Origin: Allacma fusca
Lineage: Eukaryota; Arthropoda; Collembola; Symphypleona; Sminthuridae
Length of the DNA stretch: 64,000 bases
Direction of reading: 5' to 3'
Assembly: GCA_947179485.1 (NCBI GenBank)
Contig: OX359245.1
Span: 22,493,067-22,557,066 of the forward strand
Each line of letters starts with the position of its first letter. Positions within the stretch are counted from its first letter, which is position 1. The notes beneath the pieces were generated by a model that saw only the letters and a list, made by a program, of their open reading frames with translations, made no database searches and had not been told where the DNA came from. Of this stretch, positions 43,908 to 59,141 are shown one piece after another. The position numbers were made by a program, and so were the translations under genes.

Positions 43908-45939
43908 AGATTCTTACGAGTTCAGCAAACACTTTAAAAAGTGACCAGAGCAACGAAACGTCATTTTCATCGCATTTTTAGATTGTCCATTCATCTCAAA
44001 TTCGAGAATTGAGTTTTGGCAGACTGACCGAGTGTACTTTCAAAGAATCTGGAGATTCATTCGAGTTTAGCAAACACATAAAATATGACCAGAGCAATGG
44101 CACGTCATTATCATCGCACTTTTTAGTTTGTCGATTAATCTCAAATTTGAGAATTGAGCGTTGGCAGACTGAACGTGTGTACTTTAAAAGTATGAGGAGA
44201 TTCTGACGAGTTCTGCAAACACCTAAAATGTGAATTTTTATTGCAATTTTTCGTTTGTCGATTTATCTCGAATTCGAGAAATGAGCTTTGGCAGACTGAC
44301 CAAATGTACTTTTAAAGTATGAGGAGATTCGGACGAGTTCAGCAAACACCTTAAAATGTGACCAGAGCAACGACACTTCATTTTCATCGCATTTTTAAGT
44401 TTTTCGATCCATCTCAAATTCGAGAATTGAGCTTCGGCAGACTGACCGAGTGTACTTTCAAAGTGTGAGGAGGTTCTGACGAGTTCAGCAAACTTCAATT
44501 TCATCGCTATTTGAAAAGTTTTTCAAATCATCTTAAATTCGAGAATTGATCTTTGGAAGACTTCCTGAGTGTATTCCCAAAGTTTAAGGAGATTCGGAGG
44601 AGCACAGCAAACACGTTAAACAGTGACCATCGCAACGAGACCTTATTTTTATCGCTATGTTTAGTTTTTCGATTCATCTTAAATGCGACAATTGAGCTTT
44701 GGCAGACTGTCCGAATGTATTCCCCAAGTTTGAGGATATTCGGACGAGTTCGGCAAACACCTTAAAAAGTGACCTAAGCGAAACGTCATTCTCTTCGCTT
44801 TTTCCAAAGATTTTCGATTTATCTCATATTCAAAAATTGAGCTTTGGCAGACTGCCCGAGTGTATTCCCAAAGTTTAAAGAGATTCGGGCGAGTTTAGCT
44901 AACACGTTAAACAGCTAACATCGCAACGAGACCTCATTTTCATCGCTATTTGTAAAGTTTTTCGATTCAACTTAAATTCGAAAATTGAGCTTTGGAAGAC
45001 TGTCCGAGTTTATTCCCAAAGTTTCAAGAGATTCGGACTATTTAAGCAAACAACTTACTAAGTGACCTCAGCGACACCTCATTTTCATTGCTTTTTCCAA
45101 AGATCTTCGATTCATCTCAGATTCGAGAATTGAGCTTTGGCAGACAGCCCGAGTGTATCCCTAAAGTTTAAGGAGATTCGGACGAGTTCGGAAAACACCT
45201 TAAAAAGTGACCATAGCAACGAGACCTCATTTTCTTTGCTATGCTTAAAGTTTTTCGGTTCATCCCAAATTCGAGAATTGAGCTTTGGAAGACTGCCCGA
45301 GTGTATTTTCAAAGTTTAGAGATTCGGAAGTGCTCAGCAAACACGTTAAACAGTGACCATAGCAACGAGACTTTATTTTGATTGCTATGTTTAGTATTCC
45401 GATTCAACTCAAATGCGAGAATTGAGCTTCGGAAGACTGCCCGAGTGTATTTTCAAAGTAAAGAGATTCGGACGAGCTCAGCAAACACGTTAAACAGTGC
45501 GCATAGCAACGAGACCTCATTTTCATCGCTATTTGTAAAATTTTTCGATTCATCTTAAATTCGAGAATTGAGCTTTGGTAGACTGTCCGAGTTTATTCCC
45601 AAAGTTTCAAGAGATTCGGACTATTTAAGCAAACAACTTACTAAGTGACCTGAGCGACACGTCATTTTCATTGTTTTTTCCAAAGATTTTTGATTCATCT
45701 CAGATTCGAGAATTGAGCTTAGGCAGACTGCCCGAGTGTATCCCCAAAGTTTAAGGAGATTCGGACGAGTTCGGCAAACCCCTTAAAAAGTGACCATAGC
45801 AACGAGACCTCATTTTCTTTGCTATGCTTAAAGTTTTTCGATTCATCCCAAATTCGAGAATTGAGCTTTGGAAGACTGCCCGAGTGTATTTCCAAAGTTT
45901 AGAGATTCGGACTAGCTCAGCAAACAACTTACTAAGTGA

Positions 45940-46601
45940 TGTTGTGTTACGTAATAAGATGTAATGCGTAATAAATGGTAGTATTACATGTAGTTGTAAT
46001 TATATGTCATAATAAAAATTAAGCAAATTAATAAGTACAAGCAAGGCATGAATAAGCAGGGAATAAATAAGCAAGCAATAAATTCTCAGCCGTATTGGAA
46101 TTGGACATCTAAAGAACCTTATTCAATATTGAAATAGCTGGAAAACTACAAACCAACTTTGATTTCAAGTTTCCTGTGACAACAGGAAACCGCTATCGCA
46201 AGTCCACAATAATCAACAAATAGAAGCTAAGCGTATAATAAAACCTTATTCGGAACTCTCCAAAATAAAAACTATATGTTAAGTTTTTCCTTATTATACA
46301 GTGGAATAAAATGTTACAACAGAATTAAATGTATGAAATATTACTGTAATAATCAGACCCGAAATTCACCGAAAATTCCCAACCCACATTTTCTGGTTAG
46401 GAATTTCCTATACTTGATTATACTTTTCCCCTTCTGGAATGTTCTATAAAATATTATTGATTCCCGATTTGTTATAAATAGGATAATCATAAACACTTTA
46501 AAACAGTCCAAGTTTATCTTTGAAATCAAACAGTTAAATAAAGTCAAATTGGAATTTATCTTATTCCTTCATTCATCATATTATTTTATGTTATAACAAC
46601 A
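45940..46601 (+). mobile_element. Solo LTR in satellite, copy 1
   Basis: It begins TGTTGTGTTACG and ends TATAACAACA, so the ends are inverted TGTTG/CAACA. It is flanked by the 5-bp duplication AGTGA (45935-45939 and 46602-46606). TATA-like GTTATAAATAGG and the AATAAA in TTAAATAAAG lie in LTR order. No internal region is present. Copia-like by its termini. Confidence 0.85.
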
Positions 46602-48358
46602 AGTGACCTGAGCGACATGTCATTTTCATTGCTTTTTCCAAAGATTTTCGATTCATCTCAGATTCGAGAACTGAGCTTTGGCAGACTGGCCGAGTCTATC
46701 CCCAAAGTTTAAGGAGATTCAGACGAGTTAATCAAACAATTTAAAAAGTGACCTGAACGACATATCATTTTCATTGCTTTTTCCAAAGATTTTCGATTCG
46801 TCTCAGATTCGAGAATTAAGCTTTGGTAGACCGCCCGAGTGTATTCCCAAAATTAAAAGAGATTCAGGCGAGCTCAGCAAACACGTTAAACAGTGACCAA
46901 ATCAACGAGTCCTCATTTTCATCGCTATTTTTAAAGTTTTTCGATTCAACCCCAATTCGAGAATTGAACTTTGGCAGACTTCCTGAGTGCATTCCTAAAG
47001 TTTAAGGAGATTCAGACGAGCTCAGCAAAGACGTTAAACAGTGACCATAGCAACGAAACCTATTTTTTATCGCTATGCTTAAAGTTTTTCGATTCGTTAA
47101 AAATTCGAGAATTGAGCTTTGGCAGCCTGCCCGAGTGTATCCCCAAAGTTTAAGGAGATTCGGACGAGTTCGGCAAACCCCTTAAAAAGTGACCATAGCA
47201 ACGAGACCTCATTTTCTTTGCTGTTTAAAGTTTTTTGAATCATCCCAAATTCGAGGATTGAGTTTTGGAAGACTGCCTGAGTGTATTTCTAAATGTTAAA
47301 GAAATTCAGGCAAGCTCAACAAACACATTAAATAGTGACCATAGCAACGACACTTCATTTTCATCGCTATTTGTAAAGTTTTTCGATTCATCTTAAATTC
47401 GAGAATTGAGCTTTGGCAGACTGCCCGAGTTTATTCCCAAAGTTTAGAGATTCGGACTATTTAAGCAAACAACTTACTAAGTGACCTGAGCGACACCTCA
47501 TTTTCATTGCTTTTTCCAAAGATCTTCGATTCATCTCAGATTCGAGAATTGAGCTTTGGCAGACAGCCCGAGTGTATCCCTTAAGTTTAAGGAGATTCGG
47601 ACGAGTTCGGAAAACACCTTAAAAAGTGACCATAGCAACGAGACCTCATTTTCTTTGCTATGCTTAAAGTTTTTCGGTTCATCCCAAATTCGAGAATTGA
47701 GCTTTGGAAGACTGCCCGAGTGTATTTTCAAAGTTTAGAGATTCGGAAGAGGTCAGCAAACACGTTAAACAGTGACCATAGCAACGAGACTTTATTTTGA
47801 TTGCTATGTTTAGTATTCCGATTCAACTCAAATGCGAGAATTGAGCTTCGGAAGACTGCCCGAGTGTATTTTCAAAGTAAAGAGATTCGGACGAGCTCAG
47901 CAAACACGTTAAACAGTGCGCATAGCAACGAGACCTCATTTTCATCGCTATTTGTAAAATTTTTCGATTCATCTTAAATTCGAGAATTGAGCTTTGGTAG
48001 ACTGTCCGAGTTTATTCCCAAAGTTTCAAGAGATTTGGACTATTTAAGCAAACAACTTACTAAGTGACCTGAGCGACACGTCATTTTCATTGTTTTTTCC
48101 AAAGATTTTCGATTCATCTTCGATTCGAGAATTGAGCTGAGGCAGACTGCCCGAATGTATCCCCAAAGTTTAAGGAGATTCGGACGAGTTCGGCAAACCC
48201 CTTAAAAAGTGACCATAGCAACGAGACCTCATTTTCTTTGCTATGCTTAAAGTTTTTCGATTCATCCCAAATTCGAGAATTGAGCTTTGGAAGACTGCCC
48301 GAGTGTATTTCCAAAGTTTAGAGATTCGGACTAGCTCAGCAAACAACTTACTAAGTGA

Positions 48359-49021
48359 TGTTGTGTTACGTAATAAGATGTAATGCGTAATAAATGGTAG
48401 TATTACATGTAGTTGTAATTATATGTCATAATAAAAATTAAGCAAATTAATAATTACAAGCAAGGCATGAATAAGCAGGGAATAAATAAGCAAGCAATAA
48501 ATTCTCAGCCGTATTGGAATTGGACATCTAAAGAACCTTATTCAATATTGAACAGAGCTGGAAAACTACAAACCAACTTTGATTTCAAGTTTCCTGTGAC
48601 AACAGGAAACCGCTATCGCAAGTCCACAATAATCAACAAATAGAAGCTAAGCGTATAATAAAACCTTATTCGGAACTCTCCAAAATAAAAACTATATGTT
48701 AAGTTTTTCCTTATTATACAATGGAATAAAATGTTACAACAGAATTAAATGTATGAAATATTACTGTAATAATCAGACCCGAAATTCACCGAAAATTCCC
48801 AACCCACATTTTCTGGTTAGGAATTTCCTATACTTGATTCTACTTTTCCCCTTCTGGAATGTTCTATAAAATATTATTGATTCCCGATTTGTTATAAATA
48901 GGATAATCATAAACACTTTAAAACAGTCCAAGTTTATCTTTGAAATCAAACATTTAAATAAAGTCAAATTGGAATTTATCTTATTCCTTCATTCATCATA
49001 TTATTTTATGTTATAACAACA
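48359..49021 (+). mobile_element. Solo LTR in satellite, copy 2
   Basis: Same LTR, same AGTGA flanks, same monomer position as copy 1. It was copied with the higher-order unit rather than inserted anew. Confidence 0.85.
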
Positions 49022-50630
49022 AGTGACCTGAGCGACATGTCATTTTCATTGCTTTTTCCAAAGATTTTCGATTCATCTCAGATTCGAGAACTGAGCTTTG
49101 GCAGACTGGCCGAGTGTATCCCCAAAGTTTAAGGAGATTCAGACGAGTTAATCAAACAATTTAAAAAGTGACCTGAACGACATATCATTTTCATTGCTTT
49201 TTCCAAAGATTTTCGATTCGTCTCAGATTCGAGAATTAAGCTTTGGTAGACCGCCCGAGTGTATTCCCAAAATTAAAAGAGATTCAGGCGAGCTCAGCAA
49301 ACACGTTAAACAGTGACCAAATCAACGAGTACTCATTTTCATCGCTATTTTTAAAGTTTTTCGATTCAACCCCAATTCGAGAATTGAACTTTGGCAGACT
49401 TCCTGAGTGCATTCCTAAAGTTTAAGGAGATTCAGACGAGCTCAGCAAACACGTTAAACAGTGACCATAGCAACGAAACCTATTTTTTATCGCTATGCTT
49501 AAAGTTTTTCGATTCGTTAAAAATTCGAGAATTGAGCTTTGGCAGCCTGCCCGAGTGTATCCCCAAAGTTTAAGGAGATTCGGACGAGTTCGGCAAACCC
49601 CTTAAAAAGTGACCATAGCAACGAGACCTCATTTTCTTTGCTGTTTAAAGTTTTTTGAATCATCCCAAATTCGAGGATTGAGTTTTGGAAGACTGCCTGA
49701 GTGTATTACTAAATGTTAAAGAAATTCAGGCAAGCTCAACAAACACATTAAATAGTGACCATAGCAACGACACTTCATTTTCATCGCTATTTGTAAAGTT
49801 TTTCGATTCATCTTAAATTCGAGAATTGAGCTTTGGCAGACTGCCCGAGTTTATTCCCAAAGTTTAGAGATTCGGACTATTTAAGCAAACAACTTACTAA
49901 GTGACCTGAGCGACACCTCATTTTCATTGCTTTTTCCAAAGATCTTCGATTCATCTCAGATTCGAGAATTGAGCTTTGACAGACAGCCCGAGTTTATTCC
50001 CAAAGTTTAAAGAGATTCGGACGAGTTAAGCAAACAACTTAAAAAATGACCTGAGCGACACGTCATTTTCATTGCTTTTTTCAAATATTTTCGATTCATC
50101 TCAGATTCGAGAATTGAGCTTTGACAGACAGCCCGAGTGTATCCCTAAAGTTTAAGGAGATTCGGACGAGTTCGGAAAACACCTTAAAAAGTGACCATAG
50201 CAACGAGACCTCATTTTCTTTGCTATGCTTAAAGTTTTTCGGTTCACCCCAAATTCGAGAATTGAGCTTTGGAAGACTGCCCGAGTGTATTTTCAAAATT
50301 TAGAGATTCGGAAGAGCTCAGCAAACACGTTAAACAGTGACCATAGCAACGAGACTTTATTTTGATTGCTATGTTTAGTATTCCGATTCAACTCAAATGC
50401 GAGAATTGAGCTTCGGAAGACTGCCCGAGTGTATTTTCAAAGTAAAGAGATTCGGACGAGCTCAGCAAACACGTTAAACAGTGCGCATAGCAACGAGACC
50501 TCATTTTCTTTGCTATGCTTAAAGTTTTTCGATTCATCCCAAATTCGAGAATTGAGCTTTGGAAGACTGCCCGAGTGTATTTCCAAAGTTTAGAGATTCG
50601 GACTAGCTCAGCAAACAACTTACTAAGTGA

Positions 50631-51292
50631 TGTTGTGTTACGTAATAAGATGTAATGCGTAATAAATGGTATATTACATGTAGTTGTAATTATATGTCAT
50701 AATAAAAATTAAGCAAATTAATAATTACAAGCAAGGCATGAATAAGCAGGGAATAAATAAGCAAGCAATAAATTCTCAGCCGTATTGGAATTGGACATCT
50801 AAAGAACCTTATTCAATATTGAACAGAGCTGGAAAACTACAAACCAACTTTGATTTCAAGTTTCCTGTGACAACAGGAAACCGCTATCGCAAGTCCACAA
50901 TAATCAACAAATAGAAGCTAAGCGTATAATAAAACCTTATTCGGAACTCTCCAAAATAAAAACTATATGTTAAGTTTTTCCTTATTATACAATGGAATAA
51001 AATGTTACAACAGAATTAAATGTATGAAATATTACTGTAATAATCAGACCCGAAATTCACCGAAAATTCCCAACCCACATTTTCTGGTTAGGAATTTCCT
51101 AAACTTGATTCTACTTTTCCCCTTCTGGAATGTTCTATAAAATATTATTGATTCCCGATTTGTTATAAATAGGATAATCATAAACACTTTAAAACAGTCC
51201 AAGTTTATCTTTGAAATCAAACAGTTAAATAAAGTCAAATTGGAATTTATCTTATTCCTTCATTCATCATATTATTTTATGTTTTAACAACA
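50631..51292 (+). mobile_element. Solo LTR in satellite, copy 3
   Basis: Same insertion copied. The preceding unit is 147 bp shorter than the standard unit, one monomer fewer. Confidence 0.85.
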
Positions 51293-53049
51293 AGTGACCT
51301 GAGCGTGATGTCATTTTCATTGCTTTTTCCAAAGATTTTCGATTCATCTCAGATTCGAGAACTGAGCTTTGGCAGACTGGCCGAGTGTATCCCCAAAGTT
51401 TAAGGAGATTCAGACGAGTTAATCAAACAATTTAAAAAGTGACCTGAACGACATATCATTTTCATTGCTTTTTCCAAAGATTTTCGATTCGTCTCAGATT
51501 CGAGAATTAAGCTTTGGTAGACCGCCCGAGTGTATTCCCAAAATTAAAAGAGATTCAGGCGAGCTCAGCAAACACGTTAAACAGTGACCAAATCAACGAG
51601 TCCTCATTTTCATCGCTATTTTTAAAGTTTTTCGATTCAATCCCAATTCGAGAATTGAACTTTGGCAGACTTCCTGAGTGCATTCCTAAAGTTTAAGGAG
51701 ATTCAGACGAGCTCAGCAAACACGTTAAACAGTGACCATAGCAACGAAACCTATTTTTTATCGCTATGCTTAAAGTTTTTCGATTCGTTAAAAATTCGAG
51801 AATTGAGCTTTGGCAGCCTGCCCGAGTGTATCCCCAAAGTTTAAGGAGATTCGGACGAGTTCGGCAAACCCCTTAAAAAGTGACCATAGCAACGAGACCT
51901 CATTTTCTTTGCTGTTTAAAGTTTTTTGAATCATCCCAAATTCGAGGATTGAGTTTTGGAAGACTGCCTGAGTGTATTACTAAATGTTAAAGAAATTCAG
52001 GCAAGCTCAACAAACACATTAAATAGTGACCATAGCAACGACACTTCATTTTCATCGCTATTTGTAAAGTTTTTCGATTCATCTTAAATTCGAGAATTGA
52101 GCTTTGGCAGACTGCCCGAGTTTATTCCCAAAGTTTAGAGATTCGGACTATTTAAGCAAACAACTTACTAAGTGACCTGAGCGACACCTCATTTTCATTG
52201 CTTTTTCCAAAGATCTTCGATTCATCTCAGATTCGAGAATTGAGCTTTGGCAGACAGCCCGAGTGTATCCCTAAAGTTTAAGGAGATTCGGACGAGTTCG
52301 GAAAACACCTTAAAAAGTGACCATAGCAACGAGACCTCATTTTCTTTGCTATGCTTAAAGTTTTTCGGTTCATCCTAAATTCGAGAATTGAGCTTTGAAA
52401 GACTGCCCGAGTGTATTTTCAAAGTTTAGAGATTCGGAAGAGGTCAGCAAACACGTTAAACAGTGACCATAGCAACGAGACTTTATTTTGATTGCTATGT
52501 TTAGTATTCCGATTCAACTCAAATGCGAGAATTGAGCTTCGGAAGACTGCCCGAGTGTATTTTCAAAGTAAAGAGATTCGGACGAGCTCAGCAAACACGT
52601 TAAACAGTGCGCATAGCAACGAGACCTCATTTTCATCGCTATTTGTAAAATTTTTCGATTCATCTTAAATTCGAGAATTGAGCTTTGGTAGACTGTCCGA
52701 GTTTATTCCCAAAGTTTCAAGAGATTCGGACTATTTAAGCAAACAACTTACTAAGTGACCTGAGCGACACGTCATTTTCATTGTTTTTTCCAAAGATTTT
52801 CGATTCATCTTCGATTCGAGAATTGAGCTTAGGCAGACTGCCCGAGTGTATCCCCAAAGTTTAAGGAGATTCGGACGAGTTCGGCAAACCCCTTAAAAAG
52901 TGACCATAGCAACGAGACCTCATTTTCTTTGCTATGCTTAAAGTTTTTCGATTCATCCCAAATTCGAGAATTGAGCTTTGGAAGACTGCCCGAGTGTATT
53001 TCCAAAGTTTAGAGATTCGGACTAGCTCAGCAAACAACTTACTAAGTGA

Positions 53050-53712
53050 TGTTGTGTTACGTAATAAGATGTAATGCGTAATAAATGGTAGTATTACATG
53101 TAGTTGTAATTATATGTCATAATAAAAATTAAGCAAATTAATAATTACAAGCAAGGCATGAATAAGCAGGGAATAAATAAGCAAGCAATAAATTCTCAGC
53201 CGTATTGGAATTGGACATCTAAAGAACCTTATTCAATATTGAACAGAGCTGGAAAACTACAAACCAACTTTGATTTCAAGTTTCCTGTGACAACAGGAAA
53301 CCGCTATCGCAAGTCCACAATAATCAACAAATAGAAGCTAAGCGTATAATAAAACCTTATTCGGAACTCTCCAAAATAAAAACTATATGTTAAGTTTTTC
53401 CTTATTATACAATGGAATAAAATGTTACAACAGAATTAAATGTATCAAATATTACTGTAATAATCAGACCCGAAATTCACCGAAAATTCCCAACCCACAT
53501 TTTCTGGTTAGGAATTTCCTATACTTGATTCTACTTTTCCCCTTCTGGAATGTTCTATAAAATATTATTGATTCCCGATTTGTTATAAATAGGATAATCA
53601 TAAACACTTTAAAACAGTCCAAGTTTATCTTTGAAATCAAACAGTTAAATAAAGTCAAATTGGAATTTATCTTATTCCTTCATTCATCATATTATTTTAT
53701 GTTATAACAACA
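53050..53712 (+). mobile_element. Solo LTR in satellite, copy 4
   Basis: Same insertion copied, 2419 bp after copy 3. Confidence 0.85.
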
Positions 53713-55321
53713 AGTGACCTGAGCGACATGTCATTTTCATTGCTTTTTCCAAAGATTTTCGATTCATCTCAGATTCGAGAACTGAGCTTTGGCAGACTGG
53801 CTGAGTGTATCCCCAAAGTTTAAGGAGATTCAGACGAGTTAATCAAACAATTTAAAAAGTGACCTGAACGACATATCATTTTCATCGCTATTTTTAAAGT
53901 TTTTCGATTCAACCCCAATTCGAGAATTGAACTTTGGCAGACTTCCTGAGTGCATTCCTAAAGTTTAAGGAGATTCAGACGAGCTCAGCAAACACGTTAA
54001 ACAGTGACCATAGCAACGAAACCTATTTTTTATCGCTATGCTTAAAGTTTTTCGATTCGTTAAAAATTCGAGAATTGAGCTTTGGCAGCCTGCCCGAGTG
54101 TATCCCCAAAGTTTAAGGAGATTCGGACGAGTTCGGCAAACCCCTTAAAAAGTGACCATAGCAACGAGACCTCATTTTCTTTGCTGTTTAAAGTTTTTTG
54201 AATCATCCCAAATTCGAGGATTGAGTTTTGGAAGACTGCCTGAGTGTATTACTAAATGTTAAAGAAATTCAGGCAAGCTCAACAAACACATTAAATAGTG
54301 ACCATAGCAACGACACTTCATTTTCATCGCTATTTGTAAAGTTTTTCGATTCATCTTAAATTCGAGAATTGAGCTTTGGCAGACTGCCCGAGTTTATTCC
54401 CAAAGTTTAGAGATTCGGACTATTTAAGCAAACAACTTACTAAGTGACCTGAGCAACACCTCATTTTCATTGCTTTTTCCAAAGATCTTCGATTCATCTC
54501 AGATTCGAGAATTGAGCTTTGGCAGACAGCCCGAGTGTATCCCTAAAGTTTAAGGAGATTCGGACGAGTTCGGAAAACACCTTAAAAAGTGACCATAGCA
54601 ACGAGACCTCATTTTCTTTGCTATGCTTAAAGTTTTTCGGTTCATCCCAAATTCGAGAATTGAGCTTTGGAAGACTGCCCGAGTGTATTTTCAAAGTTTA
54701 GAGATTCGGAAGAGGTCAGCAAACACGTTAAACAGTGACCATAGCAACGAGACTTTATTTTGATTGCTATGTTTAGTATTCCGATTCAACTCAAATGCGA
54801 GAATTGAGCTTCGGAAGACTGCCCGAGTGTATTTTCAAAGTAAAGAGATTCGGACGAGCTCAGCAAACACGTTAAACAGTGCGCATAGCAACGAGACCTC
54901 ATTTTCATCGCTATTTGTAAAATTTTTCGATTCATCTTAAATTCGAGAATTGAGCTTTGGTAGACTGTCCGAGTTTATTCCCAAAGTTTCAAGAGATTCG
55001 GACTATTTAAGCATACAACTTACTAAGTGACCTGAGCGACACGTCATTTTCATTGTTTTTTCCAAAGATTTTCGATTCATCTTCGATTCGAGAATTGAGC
55101 TTAGGCAGACTGCCCGAGTGTATCCCCAAAGTTTAAGGAGATTCGGACGAGTTCGGCAAACCCCTTAAAAAGTGACCATAGCAACGAGACCTCATTTTCT
55201 TTGCTATGCTTAAAGTTTTTCGATTCATCCCAAATTCGAGAATTGAGCTTTGGAAGACTGCCCGAGTGTATTTCCAAAGTTTAGAGATTCGGACTAGCTC
55301 AGCAAACAACTTACTAAGTGA

Positions 55322-55984
55322 TGTTGTGTTACGTAATAAGATGTAATGCGTAATAAATGGTAGTATTACATGTAGTTGTAATTATATGTCATAATAAAAA
55401 TTAAGCAAATTAATAATTACAAGCAAGGCATGAATAAGCAGGGAATAAATAAGCAAGCAATAAATTCTCAGCCGTATTGGAATTGGACATCTAAAGAACC
55501 TTATTCAATATTGAACAGAGCTGGAAAACTACAAACCAACTTTGATTTCAAGTTTCCTGTGACAACAGGAAACCGCTATCGCAAGTCCACAATAATCAAC
55601 AAATAGAAGCTAAGCGTATAATAAAACCTTATTCGGAACTCTCCAAAATAAAAACTATATGTTAAGTTTTTCCTTATTATACAATGGAATAAAATGTTAC
55701 AACAGAATTAAATGTATGAAATATTACTGTAATAATCAGACCCGAAATTCACCGAAAATTCCCAACCCACATTTTCTGGTTAGGAATTTCCTATACTTGA
55801 TTCTACTTTTCCCCTTCTGGAATGTTCTATAAAATATTATTGATTCCCGATTTGTTATAAATAGGATAATCATAAACACTTTAAAACAGTCCAAGTTTAT
55901 CTTTGAAATCAAACAGTTAAATAAAGTCAAATTGGAATTTATCTTATTCCTTCATTCATCATATTATTTTATGTTATAACAACA
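55322..55984 (+). mobile_element. Solo LTR in satellite, copy 5
   Basis: Same insertion copied, 2272 bp after copy 4. Confidence 0.85.
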
Positions 55985-56721
55985 AGTGACCTGAGCGACA
56001 TGTCGTTTTCATTGCTTTTTCCAAAGATTTTCGATTCATCTCAGATTCGAGAACTGAGCTTTGGCAGACTGGCCGAGTGTATCCCCAAAGTTTAAGGAGA
56101 TTCAGACGAGTTAATCAAACAATTTAAAAAGTGACCTGAACGACATATCATTTTCATTGCTTTTTCCAGAGATTTTCGATTCGTCTCAGATTCGAGAATT
56201 AAGCTTTGGTAGACCGCCCGAGTGTATTCCCAAAACTAAAAGAGATTCAGGCGAGCTCAGCAAACACGTTAAACAGTGACCAAATCAACGAGTCCTCATT
56301 TTCATCGCTATTTTTAAAGTTTTTCGATTCAACCCCAATTCGAGAATTGAACTTTGGCAGACTTCCTGAGTGCATTCCTAAAGTTTAAGGAGATTCAGAC
56401 GAGCTCAGCAAACACGTTAAACAGTGACCATAGCAACGAAACCTATTTTTTATCGCTATGCTTAAAGTTTTTCGATTCGTTAAAAATTCGAGAATTGAGC
56501 TTTGGCAGCCTGCCCGAGTGTATCCCCAAACTTTAAGGAGATTCGGACGAGTTCGGCAAACCCCTTAAAAAGTGACCATAGCAACGAGACCTCATTTTCT
56601 TTGCTATGCTTAAAGTTTTTCGATTCATCCCAAATTCGAGAATTGAGCTTTGGAAGACTGCCCGAGTGTATTTCCAAAGTTTAGAGATTCGGACTAGCTC
56701 AGCAAACAACTTACTAAGTGA

Positions 56722-57384
56722 TGTTGTGTTACGTAATAAGATGTAATGCGTAATAAATGGTAGTATTACATGTAGTTGTAATTATATGTCATAATAAAAA
56801 TTAAGCAAATTAATAATTACAAGCAAGGCATGAATAAGCAGGGAATAAATAAGCAAGCAATAAATTCTCAGCCGTATTGGAATTGGACATCTAAAGAACC
56901 TTATTCAATATTGAACAGAGCTGGAAAACTACAAACCAACTTTGATTTCAAGTTTCCTGTGACAACAGGAAACCGCTATCGCAAGTCCACAATAATCAAC
57001 AAATAGAAGCTAAGCGTATAATAAAACCTTATTCGGAACTCTCCAAAATAAAAACTATATGTTAAGTTTTTCCTTATTATACAATGGAATAAAATGTTAC
57101 AACAGAATTAAATGTATGAAATATTACTGTAATAATCAGACCCGAAATTCACCGAAAATTCCCAACCCACATTTTCTGGTTAGGAATTTCCTATACTTGA
57201 TTCTACTTTTCCCCTTCTGGAATGTTCTATAAAATATTATTGATTCCCGATTTGTTATAAATAGGATAATCATAAACACTTTAAAACAGTCCAAGTTTAT
57301 CTTTGAAATCAAACAGTTAAATAAAGTCAAATTGGAATTTATCTTATTCCTTCATTCATCATATTATTTTATGTTATAACAACA
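56722..57384 (+). mobile_element. Solo LTR in satellite, copy 6
   Basis: Same insertion copied, only 1400 bp after copy 5. About seven monomers are missing from this unit. Confidence 0.85.
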
Positions 57385-59141
57385 AGTGACCTGAGCGACA
57401 TGTCGTTTTCATTGCTTTTTCCAAAGATTTTCGATTCATCTCAGATTCGAGAACTGAGCTTTGGCAGACTGGCCGAGTGTATCCCCAAAGTTTAAGGAGA
57501 TTCAGACGAGTTAATCAAACAATTTAAAAAGTGACCTGAACGACATATCATTTTCATTGCTTTTTCCAGAGATTTTCGATTCGTCTCAGATTCGAGAATT
57601 AAGCTTTGGTAGACCGCCCGAGTGTATTCCCAAAACTAAAAGAGATTCAGGCGAGCTCAGCAAACACGTTAAACAGTGACCAAATCAACGAGTCCTCATT
57701 TTCATCGCTATTTTTAAAGTTTTTCGATTCAACCCCAATTCGAGAATTGAACTTTGGCAGACTTCCTGAGTGCATTCCTAAAGTTTAAGGAGATTCAGAC
57801 GAGCTCAGCAAACACGTTAAACAGTGACCATAGCAACGAAACCTATTTTTTATCGCTATGCTTAAAGTTTTTCGATTCGTTAAAAATTCGAGAATTGAGC
57901 TTTGGCAGCCTGCCCGAGTGTATCCCCAAACTTTAAGGAGATTCGGGCGAGTTCGGCAAACCCCTTAAAAAGTGACCATAGCAACGAGACCTCATTTTCT
58001 TTGCTGTTTAAAGTTTTTTGAATCATCCCAAATTCGAGGATTGAGTTTTGGAAGACTGCCTGAGTGTATTTCTAAATGTTAAAGAAATTCAGGCAAGCTC
58101 AACAAACACATTAAATAGTGACCATAGCAACGACACTTCATTTTCATCGCTATTTGTAAAGTTTTTCGATTCATCTTAAATTCGAGAATTGAGCTTTGGC
58201 AGACTGCCCGAGTTTATTCCCAAAGTTTAGAGATTCGGACTATTTAAGCAAACAACTTACTAAGTGACCTGAGCAACACCTCATTTTCATTGCTTTTTCC
58301 AAAGATCTTCGATTCATCTCAGATTCGAGAATTGAGCTTTGGCAGACAGCCCGAGTGTATCCCTAAAGTTTAAGGAGATTCGGACGAGTTCGGAAAACAC
58401 CTTAAAAAGTGACCATAGCAACGAGACCTCATTTTCTTTGCTATGCTTAAAGTTTTACGGTTCATCCCAAATTCGAGAATTGAGCTTTGGAAGACTGCCC
58501 GAGTGTATTTTCAAAGTTTAGAGATTCGGAAGAGGTCAGCAAACACGTTAAACAGTGACCATAGCAACGAGACTTTATTTTGATTGCTATGTTTAGTATT
58601 CCGATTCAACTCAAATGCGAGAATTGAGCTTCGGAAGACTGCCCGAGTGTATTTTCAAAGTAAAGAGATTCGGACGAGCTCAGCAAACACGTTAAACAGT
58701 GCGCATAGCAACGAGACCTCATTTTCATCGCTATTTGTAAAATTTTTCGATTCATCTTAAATTCGAGAATTGAGCTTTGGTAGACTGTCCGAGTTTATTC
58801 CCAAAGTTTCAAGAGATTCGGACTATTTAAGCAAACAACTTACTAAGTGACCTGAGCGACACGTCATTTTCATTGTTTTTTCCAAAGATTTTTGATTCAT
58901 CTTCGATTCGAGAATTGAGCTTAGGCAGACTGCCCGAGTGTATCCCCAAAGTTTAAGGAGATTCGGACGAGTTCGGCAAACCCCTTAAAAAGTGACCATA
59001 GCAACGAGACCTCATTTTCTTTGCTATGCTTAAAGTTTTTCGATTCATCCCAAATTCGAGAATTGAGCTTTGGAAGACTGCCCGAGTGTATTTCCAAAGT
59101 TTAGAGATTCGGACTAGCTCAGCAAACAACTTACTAAGTGA

